This document shows positions 43,126 through 51,678 of a stretch of DNA of 64,000 nucleotides, piece after piece; position 1 is the stretch's first letter, and the number at the start of each line of letters is the position of its first letter. The translations under genes and the position numbers were made by a program. Under the pieces are notes generated by a model. That model was not told the origin of the DNA. It was given only the letters and a program-made list of their open reading frames with translations, and made no database searches. Source of the DNA: Pseudovibrio exalbescens DSM 16456. Its GTDB lineage: Bacteria; Pseudomonadota; Alphaproteobacteria; Rhizobiales; Stappiaceae. The stretch lies in the NCBI RefSeq assembly GCF_000422785.1, contig NZ_AUGS01000002.1, positions 454,741 to 518,740 on the forward strand, read 5' to 3'.

Positions 43126-44070
43126 TCACGGTGTTTGTTCTGGCAGAAGGGCCGCTCGTGTTTCTCTGATCGTCTCACCAAAGTGTTGTTTGTATGCTCT
43201 TGAAAGAGCGGCAGCGGATGTAAAGCCGGTGCGGGTTGCGATACCAACCGTTGGCAGACGTGTCTCCATAGCGAGCGCGCGCGCATGACCCAGCCTGGTT
43301 TGGCGATAGTAGCGGCCGGCTGGCATGCCAAGTTCTCGCCGAAACAACCGCTCCAGCGTGCGCAGCGAAACAGCTGCGTGTTCTGCAATGTCCTCAAGAG
43401 AGCGTGGAGCATCCATGGTGCGTTGCATGAGCCTGACGGCCCGGCCAAGCTGAGGCGAAAGCGCTGCGGTTTCTGCACGCTGGCGTTCGACAGGATCATA
43501 GACAAACAGCGCTTTTACATCGTAGGCAGGGGCCTCTCCCACGGTGTTTCGGATCATGTCCAGTGCCAGGTCCATTACGGCTGTCGCGCTGCCTGCCGTC
43601 AAACGATCTCCATCCACGACATACCCATCTGGCCGCAGCTTGACATTGAGAAACTCTTCTCGAAAGGCCTCGGATTCTTGCCAGTGAACGGTAGCTTCAC
43701 GCCCCTCCAGCAAGCCGGCCGCAGCCATGACCCAGGCGCCCATATCCAAGCCAATGATCGTATCCACATGACGGGCTGCACCGCGTATTTCTCCAAGAGC
43801 TTCAGCGCGGGAAGCCGCACGAGCGCCATAACCAGCGACAAGCACCAGCGTGTCGGCCCCTTCAATCTCTTCTAGCGGCACATCGGCTTGTAACTGCATG
43901 CCGGATGAGCTGAGGACGCTGGCACCACCAGGGGTAGCAATCGACCAAGTGAAAATCGATTCTCCGGCCAACAGACAGGCAGCACGCAGCGGCTCTACAA
44001 AACATGCCAGCACCATGTTGGAGAAGCCATCCAGTGGCACGATGATGAGATTTTGGGGCGATATTGGCAT
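43126..44070 (-). CDS. GlxA/CdhR-type AraC-family regulator of carnitine genes
   Basis: A 314-residue regulator with an N-terminal DJ-1/GATase1-like domain (IIVPLDGFSNMVLACFVEPL at about 8-27; the GLDMGAWVMAAAGLL nucleophile-elbow region has no Cys) and a C-terminal AraC double helix-turn-helix (SLEDIAEHAAVSLRTLERLF and VGIATRTGFTSAAALSRAYK). This architecture is that of GlxA/CdhR/GbdR regulators controlling carnitine and glycine-betaine catabolism. It is divergent from the carnitine operon across a 101-base promoter region, so it very likely activates that operon in response to carnitine or a breakdown product. Confidence 0.88.
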   Translation of the reverse strand: MPISPQNLIIVPLDGFSNMVLACFVEPLRAACLLAGESIFTWSIATPGGASVLSSSGMQLQADVPLEEIEGADTLVLVAGYGARAASRAEALGEIRGAARHVDTIIGLDMGAWVMAAAGLLEGREATVHWQESEAFREEFLNVKLRPDGYVVDGDRLTAGSATAVMDLALDMIRNTVGEAPAYDVKALFVYDPVERQRAETAALSPQLGRAVRLMQRTMDAPRSLEDIAEHAAVSLRTLERLFRRELGMPAGRYYRQTRLGHARALAMETRLPTVGIATRTGFTSAAALSRAYKQHFGETIRETRAALLPEQTP

Positions 44071-44171
44071 AATAGATCAATTATATGACAGAAATTGCAA
44101 AATATAAACCGGCTACAAGCCCCTAAGGTCTGTGCGTCTACCGAAAAACACCCAAAAAGCTGGAGCACCCA
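44071..44171. promoter_or_regulatory. Divergent promoter region, carnitine regulator and operon
   Basis: 101 bases between the AraC-type regulator and the BKACE gene. The left part (44071-44115) is AT-rich. A GGAG ribosome site at 44162-44165 precedes the TTG start of the BKACE gene. Any regulator site must lie here, but I cannot define it. Confidence 0.45.
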
Positions 44172-45065
44172 TTGAACTGGAAAACGTTTATTACCTGTGC
44201 GGTAACTGGATCGGGACAAAGCCACACCAAGAGCGATCGTGTGCCGGTAACGCCTCAGGAAATTGCTGATGCGTGTATCGAGGCTGCCAAAGCCGGCGCG
44301 GCTGTAGCCCATGTTCACGTGCGGGATCCAGAAACAGGGGCCCCTTCGCGTGATCCGGCACTTTACCGCGAGGTCGTCGCTCGTGTCCGCGAAAGCGAAA
44401 CCGATGTGGTGCTGAACCTGACAGCCGGAATGGGCGGCGATATTGTTCTGGGTTCGGCCGAAGCGCCCCTGCCGCTGAATGAAGATGGCACGGATCTGAT
44501 TGGCGCCAGTGAGCGTGTTGCCCACGTGGAAGAACTGTTGCCGGAAATCTGTACCCTGGATTGCGGCACGATGAACTTCGCCGAAGCCGACTACGTGATG
44601 ACCAACACGCCCGGCACGCTGCGTGCCATGGCGAAGCGTATTCAGGATGCAGGCGTGAAACCGGAGATCGAGGTTTTCGATCTGGGTCATCTGTGGATGG
44701 CGCGCACCTTGGTTGAAGAGGGGCTGATTGATGACCCGGTACTGTTGCAGTTGTGCATGGGGATCCCTTATGGAGCACCAGCGGATACCAACTCGCTGAT
44801 GGCCTTGGTCAACAATATTCCGGCGGGTTGGCAGTATTCCATGTTCTCCATCGGGCGGATGCAACTGCCCTACGTGGCGCAAGCGGTATTGAACGGCGGC
44901 AATGTGCGCGTTGGTCTTGAAGACAACATCTGGCTCGACAAGGGCGTTCCCGCAAGCAATGGCGACCTCGTTGAGCGCGCTGAAACCATCCTGTCCGCCA
45001 TGAACGTGAAGCTCATGACGCCGGCAGAAGTACGCGAAAGCTTGAACCTCAAGAAGCGCTGGTAA
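44172..45065 (+). CDS. BKACE-family beta-keto acid cleavage enzyme (3-dehydrocarnitine cleavage)
   Basis: A 297-residue Zn-dependent BKACE/DUF849 enzyme. Metal-site segments are [11 protein letters not shown] (HxH, about residues 46-56) and a Glu in [11 protein letters not shown] (about 253). It swaps a beta-keto acid with acetyl-CoA to give a new acyl-CoA and acetoacetate. Beside carnitine dehydrogenase and a thioesterase it should convert 3-dehydrocarnitine and acetyl-CoA to betainyl-CoA and acetoacetate. Translation starts at a TTG (44172) with GGAG 6 bases upstream. First gene of the operon. Confidence 0.9.
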   Translation: MNWKTFITCAVTGSGQSHTKSDRVPVTPQEIADACIEAAKAGAAVAHVHVRDPETGAPSRDPALYREVVARVRESETDVVLNLTAGMGGDIVLGSAEAPLPLNEDGTDLIGASERVAHVEELLPEICTLDCGTMNFAEADYVMTNTPGTLRAMAKRIQDAGVKPEIEVFDLGHLWMARTLVEEGLIDDPVLLQLCMGIPYGAPADTNSLMALVNNIPAGWQYSMFSIGRMQLPYVAQAVLNGGNVRVGLEDNIWLDKGVPASNGDLVERAETILSAMNVKLMTPAEVRESLNLKKRW

Positions 45066-45119
45066 TAGGCGGAAACGGCAAACGCGCGTCACCCGCGCGC
45101 TTTCAGAAAGGAAGAGTGT

Positions 45120-46673
45120 ATGACTTTGAGCAACCTGAACCGTCGCAGCTTTTTGCAGCTGTCGGCGGCAACCGGCCTGACCCTCGGCACGGGCATTCAT
45201 GCCTTTGCCAAAACACCGCAGCCGAAGCGCGGCGGCTTGTTGCGGATCGGCCATTCAGGCGGCGCAACCTCCGACACGATTGATCCGGCAACCTATGCGG
45301 CCGGTCCGGTGGTCACCGCCATGTTGGGCGGGGTATGCAACAACCTCGTTGAGATTGATGCCGATGGAAACCCTGTACCGGAGCTGGCAGAGAGCATCGA
45401 ACCGAGTGCGGACGCCAAAACCTGGACGTTCAAGCTGCGCAAGGTCACCTTCTCCAATGGCAAGCCTCTGACCGCTGATGATGTGATTGCGTCTTACAAT
45501 CATCACCGCAGCGAAGATTCCAAATCAGGTGCCAAGAGCTTGCTGGCGCAGATTGAGAACATCCGCGCCGACGGTGATCGGGTGGTGGTGTTTGAACTCA
45601 AGAGCGGCAACGCGGACTTCCCATATGTTGCAGCGGATTACCACTTGGTCATTATGCCGGACAACGGCAATGGCAAGATCGATTGGGAAGCGGGCATCGG
45701 CACAGGTGGCTACACTCTGGAAGAGCATGAACCGGGGGTGCGTGTGCGCCTGAAGCGCCGCGACGACTACTGGAAGGAAGACCGCGCCTGGTTTGATGAA
45801 GTGCTTCTGCTGACAATCAACGATCCGACAGCACGTCAGAATGCGCTGGTCACAGGTGAGGTAGATGTCATCAACACCGTTGACGTCAAAACCGTTCACC
45901 TTCTGGAACGTCGTCCGGGTATCGAAACCGTCGAGGTTACCGGCACGGCGCACTACACCTTTCCGATGCATTGCGATAGCGCCCCATTTGATGATCCAAA
46001 TGTTCGTCTGGCGCTCAAGCACGCTATCGATCGTCAGGAAATGGTGGACAAGCTGCTGCGCGGCCATGGCCGGGTTGGTAATGATCACCCGATCGCACCT
46101 GCAAACCGTTTCTTCGCCAAGGATCTTGAGCAGCGAGTTTATGATCCGGAGAAGGCCAAGCACTACATGAAAAAGGCTGGTCTTGATAGCTTGGACGTCA
46201 CGCTTTCTACCTCGGAAGCAGCGTTCAACAGCGCTGTTGATGCTGCCGTTCTGTTTCAGGAAACAGCTTCCAATGCCGGCATAAACATCAACGTCAAGCG
46301 TGAACCTGCAGATGGGTATTGGTCCAACGTCTGGCTGAAGAAGCCGTTCTGCATGAGCTATTGGAATGGTCGTCCAACTGAAGACTGGATGTTCAGCCTT
46401 GTGTACGCCAACGACGCCAAGTGGAATGAGAGCCATTGGCAGAATGAGCGCTTCAACAAGCTGCTGATGCAGGCACGGGCGGAGCTGGATGAAAGCCGCC
46501 GCGCGGAGATGTATCGCGAAATGCAGATCCTGTGCCGCGATGATGGGGGCACCATCATTCCGATGTTCACCAATCACATCGACGGCAAGAACGACAAGGT
46601 TGCCCACGGCAAGGTGGCGAGCAACCGTTTCTTCGACGGCTGGAAGATCGTCGAACGGTGGTGGCAGGCTTAA
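45120..46673 (+). CDS. Family 5 (Opp/Dpp-type) ABC substrate-binding protein with Tat signal
   Basis: A 517-residue periplasmic binding protein of the peptide/nickel group. NRRSFLQLSAATGLTLGTG at residues 7-25 is a twin-arginine signal. ELAESIEPSADAKTWTFKLR followed by VTFSNGKPLTADDVIASYNH is the SBP_bac_5 signature. The ligand is unknown, but in this operon it is expected to be carnitine, an acylcarnitine or another quaternary amine. A strong hairpin follows the gene, and the permease and ATPase genes resume after the carnitine dehydrogenase. Confidence 0.9.
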   Translation: MTLSNLNRRSFLQLSAATGLTLGTGIHAFAKTPQPKRGGLLRIGHSGGATSDTIDPATYAAGPVVTAMLGGVCNNLVEIDADGNPVPELAESIEPSADAKTWTFKLRKVTFSNGKPLTADDVIASYNHHRSEDSKSGAKSLLAQIENIRADGDRVVVFELKSGNADFPYVAADYHLVIMPDNGNGKIDWEAGIGTGGYTLEEHEPGVRVRLKRRDDYWKEDRAWFDEVLLLTINDPTARQNALVTGEVDVINTVDVKTVHLLERRPGIETVEVTGTAHYTFPMHCDSAPFDDPNVRLALKHAIDRQEMVDKLLRGHGRVGNDHPIAPANRFFAKDLEQRVYDPEKAKHYMKKAGLDSLDVTLSTSEAAFNSAVDAAVLFQETASNAGININVKREPADGYWSNVWLKKPFCMSYWNGRPTEDWMFSLVYANDAKWNESHWQNERFNKLLMQARAELDESRRAEMYREMQILCRDDGGTIIPMFTNHIDGKNDKVAHGKVASNRFFDGWKIVERWWQA

Positions 46674-46685
46674 CACGAGCCCCGT

Positions 46686-46717
46686 CTGGCTTCGCCGCTT
46701 GTTTGTGGCGAAGCCAG
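46686..46717 (+). other. Intercistronic hairpin after the binding-protein gene
   Basis: A perfect 11-bp stem (CTGGCTTCGCC at 46686-46696, GGCGAAGCCAG at 46707-46717) with a 10-base loop and no T-run. It lies 12 bases after the binding-protein stop and probably stabilises its mRNA or attenuates transcription into the downstream genes. Confidence 0.7.
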
Positions 46718-46757
46718 TTCCCCACTCAATTCAAGATACAATTCGAAAGATACACAC

Positions 46758-48257
46758 ATGACATGCCCTATCGACCAGGCTGCCGTCATTGGAGGCGGAG
46801 TCATTGGTGGCGGCTGGGTAGCCCGCTTCCTATTGTCTGGCGTCAACGTCGCCCTTCATGATCCAAATTCAGATGCCCGCCGCACGGTGGAAGCCATGCT
46901 GGATAATGCGCGCCGTGCGCATCAGCGCCTTGTTGATACGCCGCCTGTGACAGAAGGTGTGCTGACCTTTCACGATAGCGTGGAAGAAGCCGTCGCCGGT
47001 GCAAGCTACATTCAGGAGAATGTACCGGAGCGGTTGGAAATCAAACATGACGTGATCGCAAAGATCGAGGCAGGTGCCGCTGCAGACGCTCTGATCGGCT
47101 CTTCCACCTCTGGCTTCAAGCCGTCGGAGCTGCAGGCCAAAATGCAGCATCCAGAACGCCTCGTCGTCGCGCACCCTTTCAATCCGGTGTATTTGGTCCC
47201 GCTCGTTGAAGTCGTCGGCAGTGACGTTAACACTGCAGCGACCACGGAGCGTGTAAGTCAGATCCTTGCAGGCCTGAGTATGCATCCCCTTGTGGTGCGC
47301 CGTGAAATCGAGGCCCACATCGCTGATCGTCTTTTAGAAGCAGTCTGGCGTGAAGGCCTTTGGCTGATCCACGACGATATTGCCACCACGCAAGAAATTG
47401 ATGATGCGATCCGTTATGGCTTCGGGTTGCGCTGGGCCCAGATGGGGTTGTTCGAAACCTATCGGATCGCAGGCGGCGAAGCCGGCATGAAGCACTTCAT
47501 CGAGCAGTTTGGCCCAGCATTGGCCTGGCCATGGACCAAGCTGATGGATGTGCCCGAAATGACCGATGAGCTGGCTCAAAAGATTGCCGACCAATCCGAT
47601 GCGCAGTCCGGACAATACTCCATTCGTGAGCTGGAACGCATTCGTGATGACAATCTTGTCGGCATTTTGCAGGCGCTGAAGAGCCGCCGCTGGGGTGCGG
47701 GTGAAACACTGGCGCGCTGGGAGGAAGAACACTGCCCGTCTCAAGGCAACCCGTCAGATGACATTGATCCGGCACAGCCGCTGGCTCTGTATCAGACACG
47801 CGTAAAGGATGACTGGATCGACTACAACGGTCACATGACCGAACACCGATACCTGCAGGTGTTTGGCGATTCAACAGACGCCTTCCTCGCCTACATCGGC
47901 ATGGACAAAGCATACCTTGAAAGTGGCCACTCAGTTTACACAGTGGAATCCCATTTGCGCCATACGGCCGAAGTTGGCGTTGGAGCGGTCATTTTTGTCA
48001 CGACGCGAGTTTTGGGATGTGATGCCAAACGCGTTCGTATTCTCCATGAGATGACTGACGAAGACGGGCAGGTTTTGGCTACGGCGGAGCATATGCTCTT
48101 GCATGTGAACACGAATACCTCCCGAGCATGTCCGTTCCTGCCGCAATTGGCCGAACGTCTTGCCGCACTTGCGCCGGGGCAATCCAACCTTGAAGCACCA
48201 GCTTACGCCGGAGCCGGCATCCGCATGATTGGCTGGGCCAACAAGGAGGTCGTGTAA
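46758..48257 (+). CDS. L-carnitine 3-dehydrogenase fused to betainyl-CoA thioesterase
   Basis: A 499-residue bifunctional protein. Residues 1 to about 320 form a 3-hydroxyacyl-CoA-dehydrogenase-type enzyme: AAVIGGGVIGGGWVARF is the NAD motif, SSTSGFKPSEL and VAHPFNPVYLVPLVEVV carry the Ser and catalytic His, and a C-terminal helical domain follows. From about residue 335 a hotdog-fold thioesterase begins with LYQTRVKDDWIDYNGHMTEH, where DYNGHM has the usual Asp/Asn-His active site. The first domain oxidises L-carnitine to 3-dehydrocarnitine. The second should hydrolyse the betainyl-CoA made by the BKACE enzyme to glycine betaine. The fusion links the first and last steps in one chain. Confidence 0.9.
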   Translation: MTCPIDQAAVIGGGVIGGGWVARFLLSGVNVALHDPNSDARRTVEAMLDNARRAHQRLVDTPPVTEGVLTFHDSVEEAVAGASYIQENVPERLEIKHDVIAKIEAGAAADALIGSSTSGFKPSELQAKMQHPERLVVAHPFNPVYLVPLVEVVGSDVNTAATTERVSQILAGLSMHPLVVRREIEAHIADRLLEAVWREGLWLIHDDIATTQEIDDAIRYGFGLRWAQMGLFETYRIAGGEAGMKHFIEQFGPALAWPWTKLMDVPEMTDELAQKIADQSDAQSGQYSIRELERIRDDNLVGILQALKSRRWGAGETLARWEEEHCPSQGNPSDDIDPAQPLALYQTRVKDDWIDYNGHMTEHRYLQVFGDSTDAFLAYIGMDKAYLESGHSVYTVESHLRHTAEVGVGAVIFVTTRVLGCDAKRVRILHEMTDEDGQVLATAEHMLLHVNTNTSRACPFLPQLAERLAALAPGQSNLEAPAYAGAGIRMIGWANKEVV

Positions 48258-48258
48258 C

Positions 48259-49215
48259 GTGCATCCGCTCCTCAAGATGATCTTGCAGCGAATTGCGCTT
48301 GGTCTCTTTACGCTCTTCGCGATCTCACTCGTTGTGTTTCTCGCGGTCGAGCTGCTTCCCGGGGATCTGGCGGAACAGATCCTCGGACAGTCGGCGACCC
48401 CGGAAACGGTCGCCGCGTTCCGGGCGGAGTTGGGCCTTAATATGCCCGCCCATGTTCGCTATCTGGATTGGCTGGTGGGCATCGTTCAGGGTGATTTCGG
48501 TCGGTCTTTGGCAAATAACCGCGAAATCGCTGAACTCATCTCCGTACGGCTGGGTAATACGCTGTTTCTTGCTTGTTATGCCGCAGCCATTGCGGTTCCC
48601 CTGTCCATCAGTCTCGGCCTGCTGGCGGCGTTATTGCGCGGCGGGATTTTTGACCGGGTGATCAATATCGTCACCCTGTCTTCGGTCTCCTTCCCGGAAT
48701 ACTTCGTGGCCTACATTCTGTTGCTGTTCCTTTCGGTGCGCATGAGCATGTTCCCGTCGATTGCAGACTTCGGGTCCGAAGCAAGTCTTCTTGAGATGAT
48801 GTATCGCACCTTTTTGCCTGCACTGACGTTGGTGCTGGTGGTGACGGCGCACATGATGCGCATGACGCGTACGGCCATCGTCAATCTGTTGGCTCAGCCG
48901 TACATTGAAATGGCGCGTCTGAAGGGGGCATCGCCTGCACGGATCATCGTTCGTCATGCGCTGCCAAACGCGTTGGCACCCATCATCAATGTGGTGGCCC
49001 TTAATCTGGCCTATCTCATTACCGGGGTTGTGATTGTAGAAGTCGTGTTTGTTTATCCCGGGCTCGGCCAGCTCATGGTTGATAGTGTCGCGTCCCGTGA
49101 CATTCCTGTGGTTCAGGCAACATGTCTGGTGTTCGCTGGGGTCTACATTCTCCTCAATCTGGTTGCCGATATTCTGTCGATCGCGACCAACCCGCGACTG
49201 TTGCACGGGAGGTAA
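48259..49215 (+). CDS. Opp/Dpp-type ABC permease (DppB-like)
   Basis: A protein of about 318 residues with six membrane segments. The GTG start at 48259 is fixed by a perfect AGGAGGT site inside the end of the upstream gene. LLPGDLAEQILGQSATPETV near the N-terminus, GLNMPAHVRYLDWL (LGLxxP-type), and the EAA-type coupling loop YIEMARLKGASPARIIVRHA are typical. With the next gene it forms the channel for the family 5 binding protein. Confidence 0.92.
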   Translation: MHPLLKMILQRIALGLFTLFAISLVVFLAVELLPGDLAEQILGQSATPETVAAFRAELGLNMPAHVRYLDWLVGIVQGDFGRSLANNREIAELISVRLGNTLFLACYAAAIAVPLSISLGLLAALLRGGIFDRVINIVTLSSVSFPEYFVAYILLLFLSVRMSMFPSIADFGSEASLLEMMYRTFLPALTLVLVVTAHMMRMTRTAIVNLLAQPYIEMARLKGASPARIIVRHALPNALAPIINVVALNLAYLITGVVIVEVVFVYPGLGQLMVDSVASRDIPVVQATCLVFAGVYILLNLVADILSIATNPRLLHGR

Positions 49216-49221
49216 GGTGAT

Positions 49222-50043
49222 ATGAAAATCGGCGTTTTGAAAGACGCACCCAAAACAGCCATTTTGGGTCTGGTCATCATCCTCATTTATGCGGTTCTGG
49301 GCATTTTTGCCGGTCAGATTGCACCGCACGGCGAAACCGAAATTGTCGGTATGGAGTTCGAGCAGTGGGGCGGTGAGTTTCTGCTTGGCACCGACAATCT
49401 GGGTCGAGACATGTTGTCTCGCCTGATTTACGGTGCTCGCAATTCGGTTGGTATCGCATTGGCCACAACGGCGTTAGCTTTCAGCATTGGTTCCGTGCTC
49501 GGTCTTTTGGCCGCAACACTGGGTGGCTGGGTGGATCAGTTCCTGTCCCGTTTCGTGGATATGCTGATTGCCATTCCCGCACTCTTATTTGCCTTACTGT
49601 TGCTGACAATTTTCGGAACCGGCATTGTCAACATGATCGGCGTGATTGCGGTTTTGGAAATGACCAGGGTCTTCCGCCTCACAAGGGCTGTTGCCATGAA
49701 TGTTGTTGTCATGGACTACGTCCAGGCGGCGCGATTGCGCGGCGAGGGGCTTTGGTGGCAGATACGAGCGGAAATCCTCCCCAACATCGCGGCACCATTG
49801 GTGGCTGAGTTCGGTCTCCGCTTTTGCTTTGTCTTTCTGGCAGTTTCCGCGCTTTCGTTCTTGGGGCTTGGCATCCAACCGCCGACGGCGGACTGGGGCT
49901 CAATGGTCCGTGCCAACGCGGCGCTGATTACCTTTGGCGACATCACACCGCTCTTGCCGGCTGCGGCCATCGCTGTGCTGACCATCAGCATTAACTTCGT
50001 CGTGGACTGGGTGCTGCACTGCGCCTCTGGCCTGAAAGACTAA
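49222..50043 (+). CDS. Opp/Dpp-type ABC permease (DppC-like)
   Basis: A 273-residue permease with six membrane segments. FLLGTDNLGRDMLSRLIYGA (about 53-72) is the DppC signature, and the coupling loop YVQAARLRGEGLWWQIRAEI lies near 166-185. It starts 6 bases after the DppB-like gene and ends 11 bases before the ATPase gene. Confidence 0.92.
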   Translation: MKIGVLKDAPKTAILGLVIILIYAVLGIFAGQIAPHGETEIVGMEFEQWGGEFLLGTDNLGRDMLSRLIYGARNSVGIALATTALAFSIGSVLGLLAATLGGWVDQFLSRFVDMLIAIPALLFALLLLTIFGTGIVNMIGVIAVLEMTRVFRLTRAVAMNVVVMDYVQAARLRGEGLWWQIRAEILPNIAAPLVAEFGLRFCFVFLAVSALSFLGLGIQPPTADWGSMVRANAALITFGDITPLLPAAAIAVLTISINFVVDWVLHCASGLKD

Positions 50044-50054
50044 TGAGGTGAGCC

Positions 50055-51677
50055 GTGGATGATATACTATTGAAAATTCAGGACCTGCGCATTGAAGGGC
50101 GTCAGGGAAAGACTTGGTTCACCATTGTGGACGGGATTAATCTTGAGCTTCGAAAAGGAGAAGTGCTTGGGTTGATCGGCGAGTCCGGAGCGGGCAAATC
50201 CACTCTTGGTCTTGCTGCTATGGGCTATAGCCGTGATGGTACCCGGATAGCCGGAGGCTCGATCAATTTTGATGGCACCGATCTTTTGAGCCTGACTGAA
50301 GCAGGCAGACGCGATCTGCGGGGCCGTCGCATCGCTTATGTGGCCCAGTCAGCCGCCGCCTGTTTCAATCCGGCGCATCGGTTGATTGATCAGTTCACTG
50401 AAGCCCCCGTGCAGATTCACGGTCTGGAAGACAAGGCGACGTCAGAAAAGCATGCGCGTGAGTTGTATGATCAGATGCATCTTCCTGACCCTGATGGCAT
50501 CGGGCTGCGTTATTCGCATCAAGTCTCTGGTGGACAATTGCAGCGTGCCATGACCGCGATGGCCATGTCCTGCAAACCGGACTTGATCATCTTTGACGAG
50601 CCGACAACTGCGTTGGATGTGACAACCCAGATCGAGGTGCTCACGGCAATTCGGGAAGTAGTGCGCAAGTTCAATACGGCTGCGATCTACATTACCCATG
50701 ATCTTGCGGTGGTGGCCCAGATGGCGGATCGCATCAAGGTGCTGCTGCAGGGGCAAGAGGTCGAAGAGGCGCCGACCGAAGAAATGTTGGCTGCACCGAA
50801 AGAAGACTACACCAAATCTCTTTGGGCGGTTCGCAGCTTTCGGTCCGAGCCCAAGCCAAAGCCGGGACAGGATGACGTGCCGGTGGTGCGGGTCGAGAAT
50901 GTTACGGCAGAATACCGGCCCGGAGAGCCCGTGGTAAAGGATCTGTCCTTTGATATTCACCATGGGCGAACCGTGGCTGTTGTTGGTGAAAGTGGCTCCG
51001 GTAAATCCACGGCTGCAAAGGTCATGACAGGCTTGTTGCCGCCGGTTGAAGGGCGTTTGTTGCTGGACGGAAACGAGTTGCCGCCGTCGCTGGCAAACCG
51101 GACCAAGGATCATTTGCGTGAAGTGCAGATGATCTATCAGATGGCGGATACGGCACTTAATCCCAAACAAACCATCCGGCGCATCATTGGGAGGCCAATT
51201 CAGTTCTACCTCGGGCTTCAAGGCAAGCAACTGGAGGAACGCATTCGGGACCTGCTTGACGCCATCGAGCTGGAGCCTGACACTTACATCGATCGGCTGC
51301 CTTCCGAACTGTCCGGCGGACAGAAGCAGCGCATCGGCATCGCTCGAGCACTCGCGGCAGAGCCGCGTTGCATCATCTGTGACGAGGTGACCAGTGCATT
51401 GGACCAACTTGTAGCGGAGGGTATCTTGCGACTGTTGAAGCGCTTGCAGGACAAGCGGGGCCTGTCCTACATGTTCATCACCCACGACCTAGCAACCGTT
51501 CAGGCCATTGCCGATGATGTTGTCGTCATGCAAAAAGGCAGGGTTGTTGAGCAGGGACCAAAGGAAGATATGTTCCAACCACCCCACCATCCATACACCG
51601 ACACCTTGTTGCGTTCGGTGCCTCAGATGGAACCGGACTGGCTTACCCGTACCCTGCAAAAACGTGAGGAGGCCTGA
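50055..51677 (+). CDS. Fused double ATPase of an Opp/Dpp-type ABC transporter
   Basis: A 540-residue protein with two complete ABC domains, equal to DppD and DppF joined. Domain 1: Walker A GESGAGKST (about 42-50), signature VSGGQLQRAM, Walker B LIIFDEPTTALD. Domain 2 from about residue 275: Walker A GESGSGKST, signature LSGGQKQRIGIARAL, Walker B CIICDEVTSALD, where the usual Pro after Glu is Val. Both motors are therefore present in one chain. Translation starts at a GTG at 50055 behind a GAGGTGAG site. Overall the carnitine-locus transporter is a complete importer. Confidence 0.93.
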   Translation: MDDILLKIQDLRIEGRQGKTWFTIVDGINLELRKGEVLGLIGESGAGKSTLGLAAMGYSRDGTRIAGGSINFDGTDLLSLTEAGRRDLRGRRIAYVAQSAAACFNPAHRLIDQFTEAPVQIHGLEDKATSEKHARELYDQMHLPDPDGIGLRYSHQVSGGQLQRAMTAMAMSCKPDLIIFDEPTTALDVTTQIEVLTAIREVVRKFNTAAIYITHDLAVVAQMADRIKVLLQGQEVEEAPTEEMLAAPKEDYTKSLWAVRSFRSEPKPKPGQDDVPVVRVENVTAEYRPGEPVVKDLSFDIHHGRTVAVVGESGSGKSTAAKVMTGLLPPVEGRLLLDGNELPPSLANRTKDHLREVQMIYQMADTALNPKQTIRRIIGRPIQFYLGLQGKQLEERIRDLLDAIELEPDTYIDRLPSELSGGQKQRIGIARALAAEPRCIICDEVTSALDQLVAEGILRLLKRLQDKRGLSYMFITHDLATVQAIADDVVVMQKGRVVEQGPKEDMFQPPHHPYTDTLLRSVPQMEPDWLTRTLQKREEA

Positions 51678-51678
51678 G

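Noticed and set aside
43995..45254. 419-codon open frame on the minus strand across the BKACE gene
   Set aside because: It covers a confident BKACE gene and the regulator promoter, and its His/Gln-rich composition is typical of an antisense shadow.
45525..46676. 383-codon open frame antisense to the family 5 binding protein
   Set aside because: Fully opposite a gene with signal peptide and family signature; no independent support.
50442..51485. 347-codon open frame antisense to the double ATPase
   Set aside because: Opposite a gene with all ABC motifs; no recognisable protein features of its own.
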